Below, in pieces: positions 1-10,416 of a DNA stretch of 64,000 nucleotides. The notes below the pieces were generated by a model. The model did no database searches. It was not told where the DNA came from and saw only the letters and a program-made list of their open reading frames with translations. Position 1 is the stretch's first letter. Each line of letters opens with the position of its first letter. The DNA is from Gordionus sp. m RMFG-2023 (Eukaryota; Nematomorpha; Gordioida; Chordodea; Parachordodidae). The stretch lies in the NCBI RefSeq assembly GCF_954871325.1, contig NC_088779.1, forward strand, positions 14,076,846 to 14,140,845, given 5' to 3'. A program made the translations under genes and the position numbers.

Positions 1-402
1 GATTTTTATTTATAGGAAATTGTTTTTTTTGAAAATGAAAATATATAAACATCTAATGATAATCCTCAAGGAATGATAAAATATTCTTAATATAATTAAA
101 AATAACGAATAAAAGAGAAAAATTATATTACCTTATATAATAAACAAATGTATATTTTATATTTTTTCTGATGTGCCTTTTTTTTCTTTTCTCAATGCCC
201 ATTTTCTCTTATGGTCAGTACGTCACTAAATATAATATATATTTTTTATATAAAGAATGTTGTTTTTTGATGGTTAATGATAGTTATTGCCTTAAGATAG
301 GGTAGTACCTATCAAATTTGTATTTTGTTTACTTTTAATTTGAATAGGTTCTACCAAATTAATTTATAATATATATTTAAAAAATCGTGATTTTTGGAAA
401 AC
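1..402. other. AT-rich sequence, no gene seen
   Basis: Low-complexity AT-rich DNA with A and T runs. No reading frame, splice pattern or terminal repeat could be supported. Confidence 0.6.
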
Positions 403-560
403 GTCTTTGGCCTAATCGGCAAGAGCGTCGCTAGCCAATCCGATGGCTTTGGGTTCAAATCCCAGCAAAGATCATGTTTTTTTTCTTAATCCAACTTGGT
501 GGTTCCATCCTTGAGATATATAGGAGGCCAGACTCGACCACGTAATTCCATTATAATCTT
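403..560 (+). repeat. tRNA-like SINE head (or tRNA pseudogene)
   Basis: A tRNA-like stretch of about 70 nt. It has a box A match (TGGCCTAATCGG, 408-419) and a box B match (GGTTCAAATCC, 452-462). A 7-bp acceptor-like pairing joins GTCTTTG (403-409) to CAAAGAT (466-472), and the T-arm stem is nearly perfect. The D and anticodon arms do not fold convincingly, so a working tRNA is unlikely. A T-rich tail and about 90 nt of unrelated sequence follow, as in tRNA-derived SINEs. Box A is nearly the same as in the 5' head of the LINE at 5325, which suggests a shared tRNA-derived promoter family. The 3' limit is a guess. Confidence 0.5.
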
Positions 561-627
561 ATTACATTTTAATAAATTATGGTCAGTATTTTGCAAATTA
601 GTTGGTATTTAGAAAATTGCTATACGT

Positions 628-1397
628 TTACTTGGTGCCGATACCTATAAAACCCGATCCGATCTTTTTACCTTTCTTTTTTTTGTTATTTTATGTTATG
701 TATATTTATTATACATTATTATAATATGTTCTAAATAATTTTTTTTTAAACAATGCAAATGCACAACACAACACCCCCTAAATTATATTTTTTTTAAAAT
801 AGATTTATAGTATTTTTAAAAGTTTTTTTATAAAAATAGAAAGGAATACCCAAAGTTTTATTTATTTTAAATCTTTTTTAATAATAATGCCAATTCTATT
901 ATTTATATTACAAAAGACAAAGATAATTTTGCAAAATGCGTTATCTGCGGAATTCTAATTTCACGGGTAGGATAATGAAAAATTCATATAATACTACCAA
1001 TATCCGTAAACATTTAAAGCGATTCCATCAAACTGCATTTGAAGAGCTAATACAAAATGAACGAGAAATATTAGAAAAAACAAATCAAATTTTTTTTAAA
1101 AAAGAGCCCTGAAAGTCAGCCAACAATATCAGTTATTCTTAATAAAACTAAAATTTCGAAAAATTCTGATCTAAATAATATTTTTTTTATCTAATATAAA
1201 TATAATTTTTTTTTAATTATAGTTTTAATTGTAAAAATAAAAAAATTAAATGCATTCGATATTTTGCATAAAAAATATGATTTCTTAATTACATTTAGTT
1301 CTAAAGGGCGTCGTGAAAAATCAGTATATATTTCGGATCGGTTTTGAATCAATATCTAATCGGATCGGTGAAAAATATGTGGATCGGCACAGCCCTA
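628..1397 (+). mobile_element. Decayed, internally deleted hAT transposon
   Basis: The right end (GGATCGGCACAGCCCTA, ending at 1397) is the reverse complement of the left end of the hAT at 23820. The left end (GGTGCCGATACC, about 634-645) is degraded. Interior sequence at 670-880 also matches the inverse of 24150-24350, so the two are one family in opposite orientation. This copy keeps a BED-finger coding remnant that the other has lost. It is far shorter than an autonomous hAT, so it is a non-autonomous relic. No clear target duplication was found. Confidence 0.7.
893..1112 (+). pseudogene. BED zinc-finger remnant of hAT transposase
   Basis: Two reading-frame pieces form a BED-type finger. 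The first has the Cys pair KCVICG. The second has the His pair in NIRKHLKRFHQ followed by a helical stretch (EELIQNEREILEKTNQI). BED fingers are the N-terminal DNA-binding module of many hAT transposases. A stop and frame break lie between the Cys and His halves (around 980), and a stop ends the piece near 1110. No catalytic domain follows before the terminal repeat at 1397. It is non-functional as a protein. Confidence 0.7.
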
Positions 1398-1439
1398 ATT
1401 TTTTTTAAACAAAATTCTATATATTAATATATAAAAAAC

Positions 1440-1621
1440 CCAGAGTTCTATGATAAGGATAAAGAAGAGGGTCGCAATGCCGAAATCTATACAAATATTT
1501 GCCGAAGAAGTTTCATGTTTGGGCAAAAATGTTATGCAAAATGCAACCAGAGGAATCGGTTAAAAAAATTTTGAGAATTTCAGAATTTAAGCATCTTCCA
1601 CAAATTCCTGATCATTTGTAA
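1440..1621 (+). pseudogene. Possible broken exon, unrecognised
   Basis: After an acceptor-like CCCAG at 1439-1443 one frame reads a charged, Cys-containing peptide (EFYDKDKEEGRNAEIYTN, then FMFGQKCYAKCNQRNRLKK). It meets a stop just after an A run near 1570. The sequence continues in another frame as ISEFKHLPQIPDHL to a stop at 1619-1621. The composition looks coding compared with its surroundings, but I recognise no family. It may be a decayed exon of a host or transposon gene, or chance. Confidence 0.2.
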
Positions 1622-4430
1622 AATTTATAGATAATTAAAGTTCAATTTATGGATAATTATAATTTTCTTTATATATAAGGTCATCGGAAAAATTCGAATT
1701 TAAGTATAAAATTTTTAGGCTTTGCTCTTAAATTTTATTTTCAATTACTATACCTCGACAACCCATTTTTATTAAGTTAATTAAACAAGGTAAAAATCAT
1801 TAATGCTTGATTCTTATGATTAGGAAATTAATAAAAGAAGAAAGAAGAGAACAACATAATTTTTTACATTTTTCGAAGCGGGGTCCTATTTTTAAAAAAT
1901 TTCAACCTGACTACTGACTTGCAGGGCTCTTGGGTGAAATATGTAAACCTTCCTATAATTTAAAAATAAATTATCAAAAAATTAAGCATTCATTTAAATC
2001 AAAAAATATTTTATCATTTTTTAAAAGAACTTTTGCTTTTTGTTGACATGCGTTAAAAGTGTATATTGGCCATACTTTTTCCTCACCATTCGGTAAAAAA
2101 ATTATATATCAATCACAAAGTTATTTAAATTGGAAAACAATTTTCGAAAGATATTTATTATAAATCTTGTTATATTTATTATATGCTAATAAATAAGTTG
2201 TGTCGTTACGGAAAAGTTATTAACTGATAAAATTTAACGTGACATGATAATACCATAATAACACCACTCCATTCCCTTATTATGTAATTTTATATAACAA
2301 AGCAATGTTTTTTTATATAAATTATAGGCTGCAAGACTAAATATTTGGCACCTTCTAAAATGAATTTATAATTTCTTGCATAAATTATTTTTCACAGATC
2401 GATTTATTTTTGAAAAATTGCATAGGTTTTAAAATAGTGTTTAATTAATCAATCTAAATTCTAATAGTATTTGTATTAACCTATAACATCGAAATTTTTA
2501 TGTAAATTATTATTTAAATAATATGATTCCTTATATCTATTTTATAATACTTCTTTATAGAAATGATTTATCTTATATTTAATTTATATTAATTTTTTTT
2601 AATTCTATTAAAAACATTAGATTAACTTTTTAAAAATAATTCTCATTCTGTTATATTATGCTATTCAACTTATAAGAATAAGTATAGCGTATCTCAGGTG
2701 GTTCCAAACAGTCTCCCAACATCTCTTTTTAATTTAAGGGCACTCTAAAACGTCTCGTTTTGGTTAAACTTCCCTCAAATCGGGTTTATAATAAGGAAAT
2801 TACAAATTAATGGATAGCCAGTGGGTTGCTGCCGCATTTTAATAAGAATATAACATATTGCCTCTTATATTTAAATTAACATTTTTTTTTAAAAAATACG
2901 ATCTTTGATATTCTAAAATCCATATAAATACTATGAAGTTCTAAAACTGCAATCTTTTGAATCGTATATAATTTTTGGTAACATGCAGAATTGAAAAATA
3001 AATAAAATTTAATTTTTTTTAATTAATTTAATTTTTATTTTTTGTTACTTTTTCCTTTTATGTTAATTTATAATTCTTATCGTTATAATAAATTTAATAT
3101 ATTTAAAAATGTTTGAAAAATATATAATAATACTATTAAAAAAAAGAACGGAGATGGTGTGATGCAGGGAAACAAAAATGAAAAAGGGACGTTTAGCTAA
3201 CTTATTAATTTTATTTATAATTATAATGTATGCTAAATTACTTTAGCAAGTGAAACTTTAAAATTTGGCCAGGTCTCGAGTAACTATTAGTATCCAAAAT
3301 TATAACTATCGTGTTGTGAGATTTTTTATTTTATAAATTCTAGCGAGCATTCTAATATTTTTAAGACTTTAAATTTGTCTATGAGCGATAATGATTTTTT
3401 GATGTTTAATATTTTAAAGATCCTGTTATTTTCTTAATCCATTCTACCTTAAAATTTTCACAGAAATCGATAATTTTATTTTGTATCCCCTATCTAATAA
3501 ATTCAATTAGGAAAAAAAATTCCTATTTTTTAGTTTTGATGCATCCTTTTATATCAAAAATATATATAAGAGAGACCGAGGTTAGTGTTATTCCGGGGCA
3601 GGAAATTTCACAAATGCATTTTATTAAGATGCTTCAGTTGTTTTAAAAATTTTCGCAGAAATATGTTCATTAATAATTTTTCATCAAAAGTAACTTTTTA
3701 CATTTTTTATAAAAGTTACTCAGATTATCAATTCTAAATGAAAAATAAACTCAATTTTATCATGTATAAAAATATTGACAATATCTATGATGATTTAATA
3801 TCTTTAAATTAAATGTCAAGACCTGGGGCTTGTCGGGGTGCGTATCATTTTTAAGCAGTGATTATTTTAAAAAAATTCAATTATATTAATAAGAACACTA
3901 GAAATCGAGTTTGTACAGGGTCACGAATGTCAATATGAAGATTATTGACTTATTTTTTGTAAATTATATGACAGTTGTGACAATAAGTTCTTCCGGTTGA
4001 TATATATAATATGAATGAACCTGGTACATTTAACATTGACTATATATCTTCATTTATTTACGTAGGATTAGCATTTTTATATAAAAAAAACCAAAACAAA
4101 AATTTCTATAACATATACTACGGAATGCTAAAAGGTAGCCCCAGTGTTTTCCATTTTTTAAATTTTATATTAATTAAAAACTAAGTGTTTTTTCCTAAAT
4201 ATTAATTACTACCATATATAAAGGTAATAGGTTATTAAAATATTTTGAGACATTTGCTTAGCCTATTTTTTATATTTTAATTTTTTATGGATAATATAAC
4301 CCCGGTCTCCCCTAAGAATATAGAAGGCTATAACTCGAAAAATTAACTTATTGCATATTCTAATAAAGATTATTTTTTTAATTTACTCTAATTAATCATT
4401 ACACTTCATCAAATAGATAGTGGGGATAAT
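1622..4430. other. AT-rich intergenic DNA, no gene seen
   Basis: Read on both strands. No convincing reading frame longer than a few dozen codons, RNA gene or paired terminal repeat was found. It is probably old, degraded transposon and intergenic sequence. Confidence 0.5.
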
Positions 4431-4600
4431 GTTGTTAAACTACCCGATTTGGGTCGATTATATTAGCTAAAATAATATATGTAAGCCCGGAGATTTTTCT
4501 CATGGATGGCAAATGTGTTTGGTCCTTTATTTACCAAATCTCGAGGCTTATATAATATTTTTTTTGCTAAAATCTTAATCAGACCGTTTAACAAAACTAA
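4431..4600. repeat. Imperfect palindrome, probable MITE
   Basis: The left arm (TGTTAAAC near 4431, TTAGCT near 4461, then GTAAGCCCGGAGATTT near 4482) recurs inverted at about 4525-4600 (AAATCTCGAGGCTTA, then GTTTAACA). The loop is only about 30 nt. The motif of a GCCGAGATTT core next to TAAGC resembles the interior repeats of the MULE-type element at 20107, so it may be a very short relative. Target duplications were not resolved. Confidence 0.5.
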
Positions 4601-5306
4601 TGAAGCGGGATGTATTTTTTTGATAAATAACCGACTTTACTGTTATGTTCACTAAAGGTCTACAACGAGCGGTTTTGGCTAAAAAAAGTGAACGTTAATT
4701 GGGTGTGTTAAAAATATTTTTAAACAACAGGCTAGTGAATTCGAAATATTTTACGGTCATAAGCAGCATGAGCTTATATTTATTAAAAATTAAATATTGC
4801 ATATTTTATAAGTTTAGATAAAAATAAAATATATTAAGATAAATAAAGATCTAAGCCAACCATTTAAATAATTTTTAGAAATTTGGCAACCAATCAAATC
4901 CTTTTTAAACATGGGCGCGCAGATTAGTAAATTTCTGAAAATCTTGGGTGGGCGGACGGGCTAAAATTTAAAACATGAATAGGTGAGCTTTCCCATTATT
5001 CCAGACTTCTAATTTCTGAAATAATTATTACCAGCCATTAATATTGCCTTCCCCATTATATTTATTTATAGGCCCTAGCCCGGTCTGAAATGAATTGAAA
5101 AATATTAATTAAACGCATTTTTATTTGAATATAAAGATGAATAATTGTATTGACTTCATATCACAGACAAATTCTAATTATCCTTTATTTTAATGAATAG
5201 AAGACCAATATATTATTTATATTTTTCCCCCGACGCCTGACTCAGTTTTTATTTTATTTTTAAAACCAAAATCTAGGCAATCCAATTAGATTTTTTTTTA
5301 GGTGAT
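4601..5306. other. AT-rich intergenic DNA, no gene seen
   Basis: No coding, RNA or terminal-repeat signal could be supported between the small palindrome and the LINE target site. Confidence 0.5.
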
Positions 5307-5333
5307 AACTAAGATTAAAAACTATCGCCGGGG

Positions 5334-5396
5334 TGGCCTAATGGGTAAGATGTAGGCTTGGAAACACGAGCATGAACAAGGACGCGGGTTCAATCC
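5334..5396 (+). promoter_or_regulatory. tRNA-like internal promoter at LINE 5' end
   Basis: Box A (TGGCCTAATGG, 5334-5344) and box B (GGTTCAATCC, 5387-5396) are spaced as in a tRNA gene and begin within 10 nt of the element's first base. The T-arm stem is imperfect (two G-U pairs and one mismatch), so it is tRNA-derived and not a tRNA. Boxes A and B together are the RNA polymerase III internal promoter; use by this LINE is an inference. Box A matches the SINE-like head at 403. Confidence 0.6.
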
Positions 5397-5546
5397 TGGT
5401 AAGAACCATAAAAACTTTCAAGTTTTTCTTCGATGACTGATGTGTAAAGACATATGGTATGATGAATTTCGGAGCTTAGAGATGACACCCCGGTCACCGA
5501 CAGGCCTGGACAGCCGGGTGCTAAGGATACCTGTCCAATAAACAAA

Positions 5547-8479
5547 ATGAAGGACACAAATGAAAATATGAATATGAAAGCTAGGGCGTTCCCTCCATGC
5601 GACGCGCAGGGTGTAGACCTCCATCCTGTGAAAAATAAAGTAAAGGTCAAAGCAAAGAAGACAAGACTGGCAAGTTTGAATATTGGGACGCTTAAAGGTA
5701 AGACGAGAGAATTGGCATCAATGTTGAACAGGAGAAAAGTTGATATAGCGTGCATACAAGAGACGAAATGGAAAGGACAGAAAACTTTGATGATTGGAGA
5801 TGGGTATAAATTGTACTATAATGGACTTGTTAGCAATAGGAACGGTGTCGGCATCATCCTCAGCCAAGACCTAACCTCTTCAGTAGTAGAAGTCAACAGG
5901 ATCTCTGATAGACTAATGAAGATAAAACTCTGCATTGGTCAATCAATAATACACATCCTATCAGTATATGCTCCTCAAACGGGTTGCAAGGAAGAAGAGA
6001 AAGATGACTTTAGAGCTATCCTTGATGAAGCTGTAATGGAAATCCCTAAGGATGACCTAGTCATAATTGGTGGTGACTTAAATGCGCATGTGGGGAAAGC
6101 AAGAGATAGCTACAAAAGGCATCATGGTGGTTTTGGATACGGAGAAAGAAATGATGAAGGAGAGCACGTACTGAAATTTGCGCAAGCCTTCGACCTTGCC
6201 TTAACCAACACCTACTATAGGAAAAAAGACAGTCATTTAATAACATATGAAAGTGGTACTAGGAAAACACAGATAGATTACATGCTAATCTCTCGCAGAA
6301 GATTAAAAGATGTAATAGACTGCAAAGTCATCCCAGGAGAAGATATCGCCGCGCAACACAAGCTACTAATCATGGATTTACAAATCTCAAATAAATCCAC
6401 TCAAAATAAGATAAAACTAGAACCATGCATCAAATGGGGCAAATTAAAAACAATGACAGATGCCTTTGCAATCAATGCAAACATTGAAACAATAAATTGC
6501 TCACAAGTCAGTGAAAAAATATGGATAGACCTTTCATCCAGATTAATAGACACTGCAAAATCGACGCTAGGCTTGACAAGAGGAGGCAACAAATCACACA
6601 AAGAACTATGGTGGTGGAATCAAGAGGTACAAACCACTATACAGGAGAAAAAAGCCCTTTATAAAATATGGTACAAATCCAAAAATGCAGATGACAAGTC
6701 AAGATACAAAAAATCCAAGAGATTAGCTACAAAGGCGGTGGCTAGGGCCAAATCTATGGCATACGATGACATGTACGAAGATCTACATACCAAAGAAGGG
6801 CAAAATAAAATATACAGATTAGCCAAACAGCGAGAAAAGAACTCTAGGGATATAAACGGAGCTCCGAAAGTAATCAAAAATAAAGATGGGAAATTGATAA
6901 TAAAGGAAAAAGAAATAATGAATAGATGGAAAGAATATTTTCAGGAGCTTCTCAACTTTAATTCCCACATATTGCATCTCGACGAACACTCCCCTTGTCA
7001 AAACCTTGTACAACCTATAACAGAACAAGAAATAATCACATGCCTCAAGCATATGAAAAACAACAAAGCTAGGGGTCCAGACGATATTCCAATAGAAAGC
7101 CTTAAAGCACTAGGAGATGATGGAATACATCTCCTCACAAATCTGTACAATAAAATACTTGGAAATGAAGAGGTCCCCCAAAAATGGAGGCAGAGCTATC
7201 TAGTTCCTATCTTCAAAAATAAAGGGGATCCACACAATTGTCAAAATTACAGGGGCATAAAACTAATGTCACACTGTCTAAAACTATACGAAAAAATAAT
7301 AGAAAAAAGATTAAGAGATATAATCGAAATAGGAGAGACACAGTTTGGCTTTATGCCTGGAAGACAACAACCGATGCTATCCATGCAATTAGGCAAATGA
7401 GTGAAAAATACAGGGAAAAGAACAAAAAGCTACACATGGTCTTTCTCGATCTAGAAAAGGCCTTCGATAGAATCCCAAGAAAACTTATCTGGTGGGCGCT
7501 ACGCCACAAAAAAGTTCCCGAAAAATATATAAGAATAATATAGGATATGTATATGGGACATACAACAATGGTCCGTAGCACAACAGGTACTTCAGCAGGC
7601 TTCACAATAGCCGAAGGAGTTCATCAAGGGTCGGCTCTCAGCCCACTTCTCTTCATTACAGTAATAGATATTGCACAGTCTATACCTCAAACAGTCCCGT
7701 GGAATATGATATTTGCAGATGATATTGTAATACTTGCCGAATCCAAGGATGAAATGAAAGAAAGGTTAGTGAATTGGATAAATATCCTAGAAACGCACGG
7801 ATTAAAAGTAAATAGAGAAAAGACGGAGTATATGGTGATAGGAGGAGATGAAACGGAGAGTATTGATATAAATGATTGGCAGATATCCGCAATTGAAAGC
7901 TGCAAATATTTGGGCTCCACTATACAAACAAACGGCACAATAGAAAAAGAGATAAAGAATAAGATTAATCAAGGGTGGTTAAAGTGGAGATCTTTATCTG
8001 GAGTGCTATTTGACAAAAGAATCCCACACAAATTAAAGGGAAAAATTTACAGTTCCATAGTACAACCAACTATTCTATATAGTTCGGAAACATGGCCAAC
8101 CAAAGAATCAGACGAGAGAAGTCTACAAACTATGGAGATGAGAATGCTGAGGATGATTGCTGGGGTAACAAGAAAGGATAAGGTGCGCAGTACAAGAATA
8201 CTAAATAGTTTAAAGGTAGTGCCCATTAAGACTAAGTTAATGGTAAACAGACTTAGGTGGTATGGGCACACAATGAGAAGGCCTATGAACTACATAGGAA
8301 ATAAAGTTGAAAGATTGGAAGTGATGGGCAAACGTAAAAGAGGAAGGCCAAAACTTCAATGGGGCCATAAAGTTAGAGCCAATATAAAGAAGTATAAAAT
8401 AGATAAAAGAGATTGTACGAATAACATAAAGTGGAGAGAGATGTTGAAGGAGCTTACCACCAGAAAAGGTGAAAGCTAA
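5547..8479 (+). pseudogene. LINE ORF: endonuclease plus reverse transcriptase
   Basis: Copies the LINE RNA into DNA at a nicked target. Domain order: an APE endonuclease at about residues 40-280 (CIQETKWKG, SVYAPQTG, GGDLNAHVG, TQIDYM, and the catalytic H in AAQHKLLIMD), a linker, then the reverse transcriptase (PDDIPIESLKALG, NYRGIKLMSH, FGFMPGR, FLDLEKAFDR, GVHQGSALSPLLF, the catalytic FADDIVIL), and a thumb/tail (LYSSETW, RWYGHTMRR, KRKRGRPKLQWGH). The ATG at 5547 is the first usable start; about 977 codons in all. Two lesions: a 1-base loss near 7360-7370 just after FGFMPGR, and an in-frame TAG at 7541-7543 before DMYMGHTTM. This copy cannot make the full protein. Confidence 0.9.
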
Positions 8480-8512
8480 AGAAAAAAAAAAAAAAACTAA
8501 GATTAAAAACTA

Positions 8513-9309
8513 AAAAATTACTTTTGTTTTGGTTTTCAAAAGGTCATTTTTGGGATTACCTTTGGGTCAATTGATCTTATCAAAAAAAAATTTATTGAAA
8601 ATATATATCCATTGGCAGGCTTGTAAACCCCTTTAAAATTTTAGGCCAGGCTTACGGCAAAAAACAGGAGATGGGTTCGTTTCGGGTTCGATCTATCTAA
8701 TCCCTGGTTCGGGTTTATATTAGGAAATAATTATTTTTTAATCATTTATAAATGAAAAAATAATCTTCTTAATCTATATAATAACATTTTTATATCTTAA
8801 TATTATTGCAAATTTTTAACTTTTCATATACTAGTTAATCTCACTTTTTACATCTTCTTAATATATTACAATTAAAGTAAACTATCATAGCTTAATGTTA
8901 ATCCGATTCGCCCCCACCAATTTCAATCAGAGTCTGTTTTAAAAAAAATGGGCCAACTCCGATTTAAACTTAAGACTCTCGATTCAGGACATCTTGACAG
9001 GCAGAGCTATTACGCTTATTATAATCTAGTATAAAAAAACTTATATTGTATTTAAATAAAATATTAATAAAACATCATTCTTATATGAATTTTAATCCAA
9101 AAAAAACGTAAATTGGTTGAGGCTGATTAATTCTAGGTAAATTTTTTATTATTAAAAATGTGTAATAAAATCTATTAAATAACCACAAATAATATTCATA
9201 AAGATCTTAAAATCGAAAGATTCAAAAATATTTTGAATCGTACAAAAAGAAACCTTGATATATTCAGACTATTTGATTTTTGAATAGCAATTTAAACTGA
9301 TGTTTAAGA
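8513..9309. other. AT-rich DNA, faint GC-box relics
   Basis: No gene seen. Around 8610-8710 there are scattered GGCCAGGC and CGGGTTCG boxes like those inside the hAT relics of this window, but no paired ends were found. Confidence 0.4.
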
Positions 9310-9317
9310 CCCAGGAT

Positions 9318-9523
9318 TGGTGATGCAAAATCGCTCCATTTGCCGATTTTTAAAAACGGCGAACTAAGTATTTTGTCTAATAAAATATTACGCAAGACTA
9401 ACGATTTTCTCATAAATGGCACATAGAATTTGACATATATTAGAAGATAAGGCAGTATTTTTTTTTGGATCTGAGTTAGCCATTTTTAAAAATCGGCTCA
9501 AATGGAATGATTTTGCATCTCTA
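9318..9523. mobile_element. 206-bp hAT-type MITE
   Basis: The ends are inverted repeats of about 45 nt. The left end reads TGGTGATGCAAAATCGC; the right end, read inverted, is TAGAGATGCAAAATCATTCC. Both continue into CCGATTTTTAAAAA. Flanking 8-mers CCCAGGAT (9310-9317) and TCCAGGAT (9524-9531) match at 7 of 8 positions, as expected for a hAT target duplication. There is no coding capacity. Confidence 0.75.
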
Positions 9524-9984
9524 TCCAGGATAAGGACTTTTATTGTAGTTTTTATTTTACTTATAACAGTTTCTGTTTATTGACCTGAACTTAATAATTT
9601 CTTAAGTAATCAGGCTCAGGCCTATTGGTGCATTCGCTTCAATAATTTTCGTCAGTATGAGGCCATAGCAATTTTTCTTATTTTGCTAATATCAAATTTT
9701 TTTTAAAGTTACTATCAAACCGATTAAAATAATATAGAATTAAGCACTAAACATTGTTACATTTTCAGAATAAATGTTTTCAGTTGGTTCTTCATCGTAA
9801 GGTTTGCCAAAATGTTGTTGCTAATAAAATTTTTCCCTTATACTGGCTACTATATAATTTAATAGATTTTAATGCTTCCTATTGTTCAATCAACTTAACG
9901 GAAACGATGTTAAGATATTATACATATTTTAAAAGGCGAAAGAAAAATAACTATGTGGAAATCGAAAGTACCTAATCAGAATTT

Positions 9985-10086
9985 TCTACAGGGTGGGCCC
10001 GGCTCGAAGGCCGTTAAAGTTTTTGGGGCAAAACCTCAAAAAAAAATCATAACCCCATACCACCATATATCCTGGCTACGCCACTG
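9985..10086. mobile_element. Terminal fragment of a GGCGTAGCCA-type hAT
   Basis: Ends with CCTGGCTACGCCACTG (about 10071-10086), the inverted form of a CAGTGGCGTAGCCAGG terminus common in hAT elements. A related end lies at 42184 (ATAGGCGTAGCCA). The partner end was not found, so this is a truncated relic. Confidence 0.45.
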
Positions 10087-10408
10087 TTTTGATGCAACCG
10101 AACTTAGGTAGGTTGATCAGATACAGACAGGTATTTATTTTAAAATTGATTTTGGATGGGTCTCGGACCTTGAAAAAAAATTATTTTGGATTTCTAATAT
10201 TTTGTGAAAATTGTTGACATAAATGACTATTTAATTGTTTATTATGCTTAAAAACCTATTAATTTTTGGGGTTTCGTTTAAAAAATTTAGTTTTCAACAG
10301 TCCAGAAAAAAAAATCGGATCGGATAGATTTTCTAAATTAAAATTTTGGGCACATCTTCAAAAATGATTAAATCGGATCGGGCCTAAAATAAAAGATCCG
10401 TTGCAAGG
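10087..10408. other. Degraded transposon relics
   Basis: No gene. AATCGGATCGGATAGA (about 10312) and AATCGGATCGGGCC (about 10372) resemble termini of the GGATCGG hAT family but are unpaired. Confidence 0.35.
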
Positions 10409-10416
10409 CTTGATTG

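Larger units (their letters stand above)
5325..8494 (+). mobile_element. Full-length APE-type LINE (RTE-like)
   Basis: A non-LTR retrotransposon of about 3.17 kb flanked by a perfect 18-bp target duplication, AACTAAGATTAAAAACTA, at 5307-5324 and 8495-8512. It has a tRNA-like 5' head, one ORF with an apurinic endonuclease and a reverse transcriptase, almost no 3' UTR (stop at 8477-8479) and an A-rich tail. A single ORF and very short 3' UTR suit the RTE group; the clade is inferred from the protein style (KRRxxDIACxQETKWKG, FADD box) and not from a tree. The perfect duplication and only two ORF lesions suggest a fairly recent insertion. Confidence 0.88.

Noticed and set aside
5418-8271. Minus-strand reading frames of 60-120 codons under the LINE
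   Set aside because: Shadows of the LINE ORF on the opposite strand; no family features.
9754-9975. 73-codon plus-strand frame after a TTTTCAG acceptor-like site, ending KRRKKNNYVEIEST
   Set aside because: It could be a terminal exon, but no family is recognisable and no partner exon was found. Left out for lack of support.
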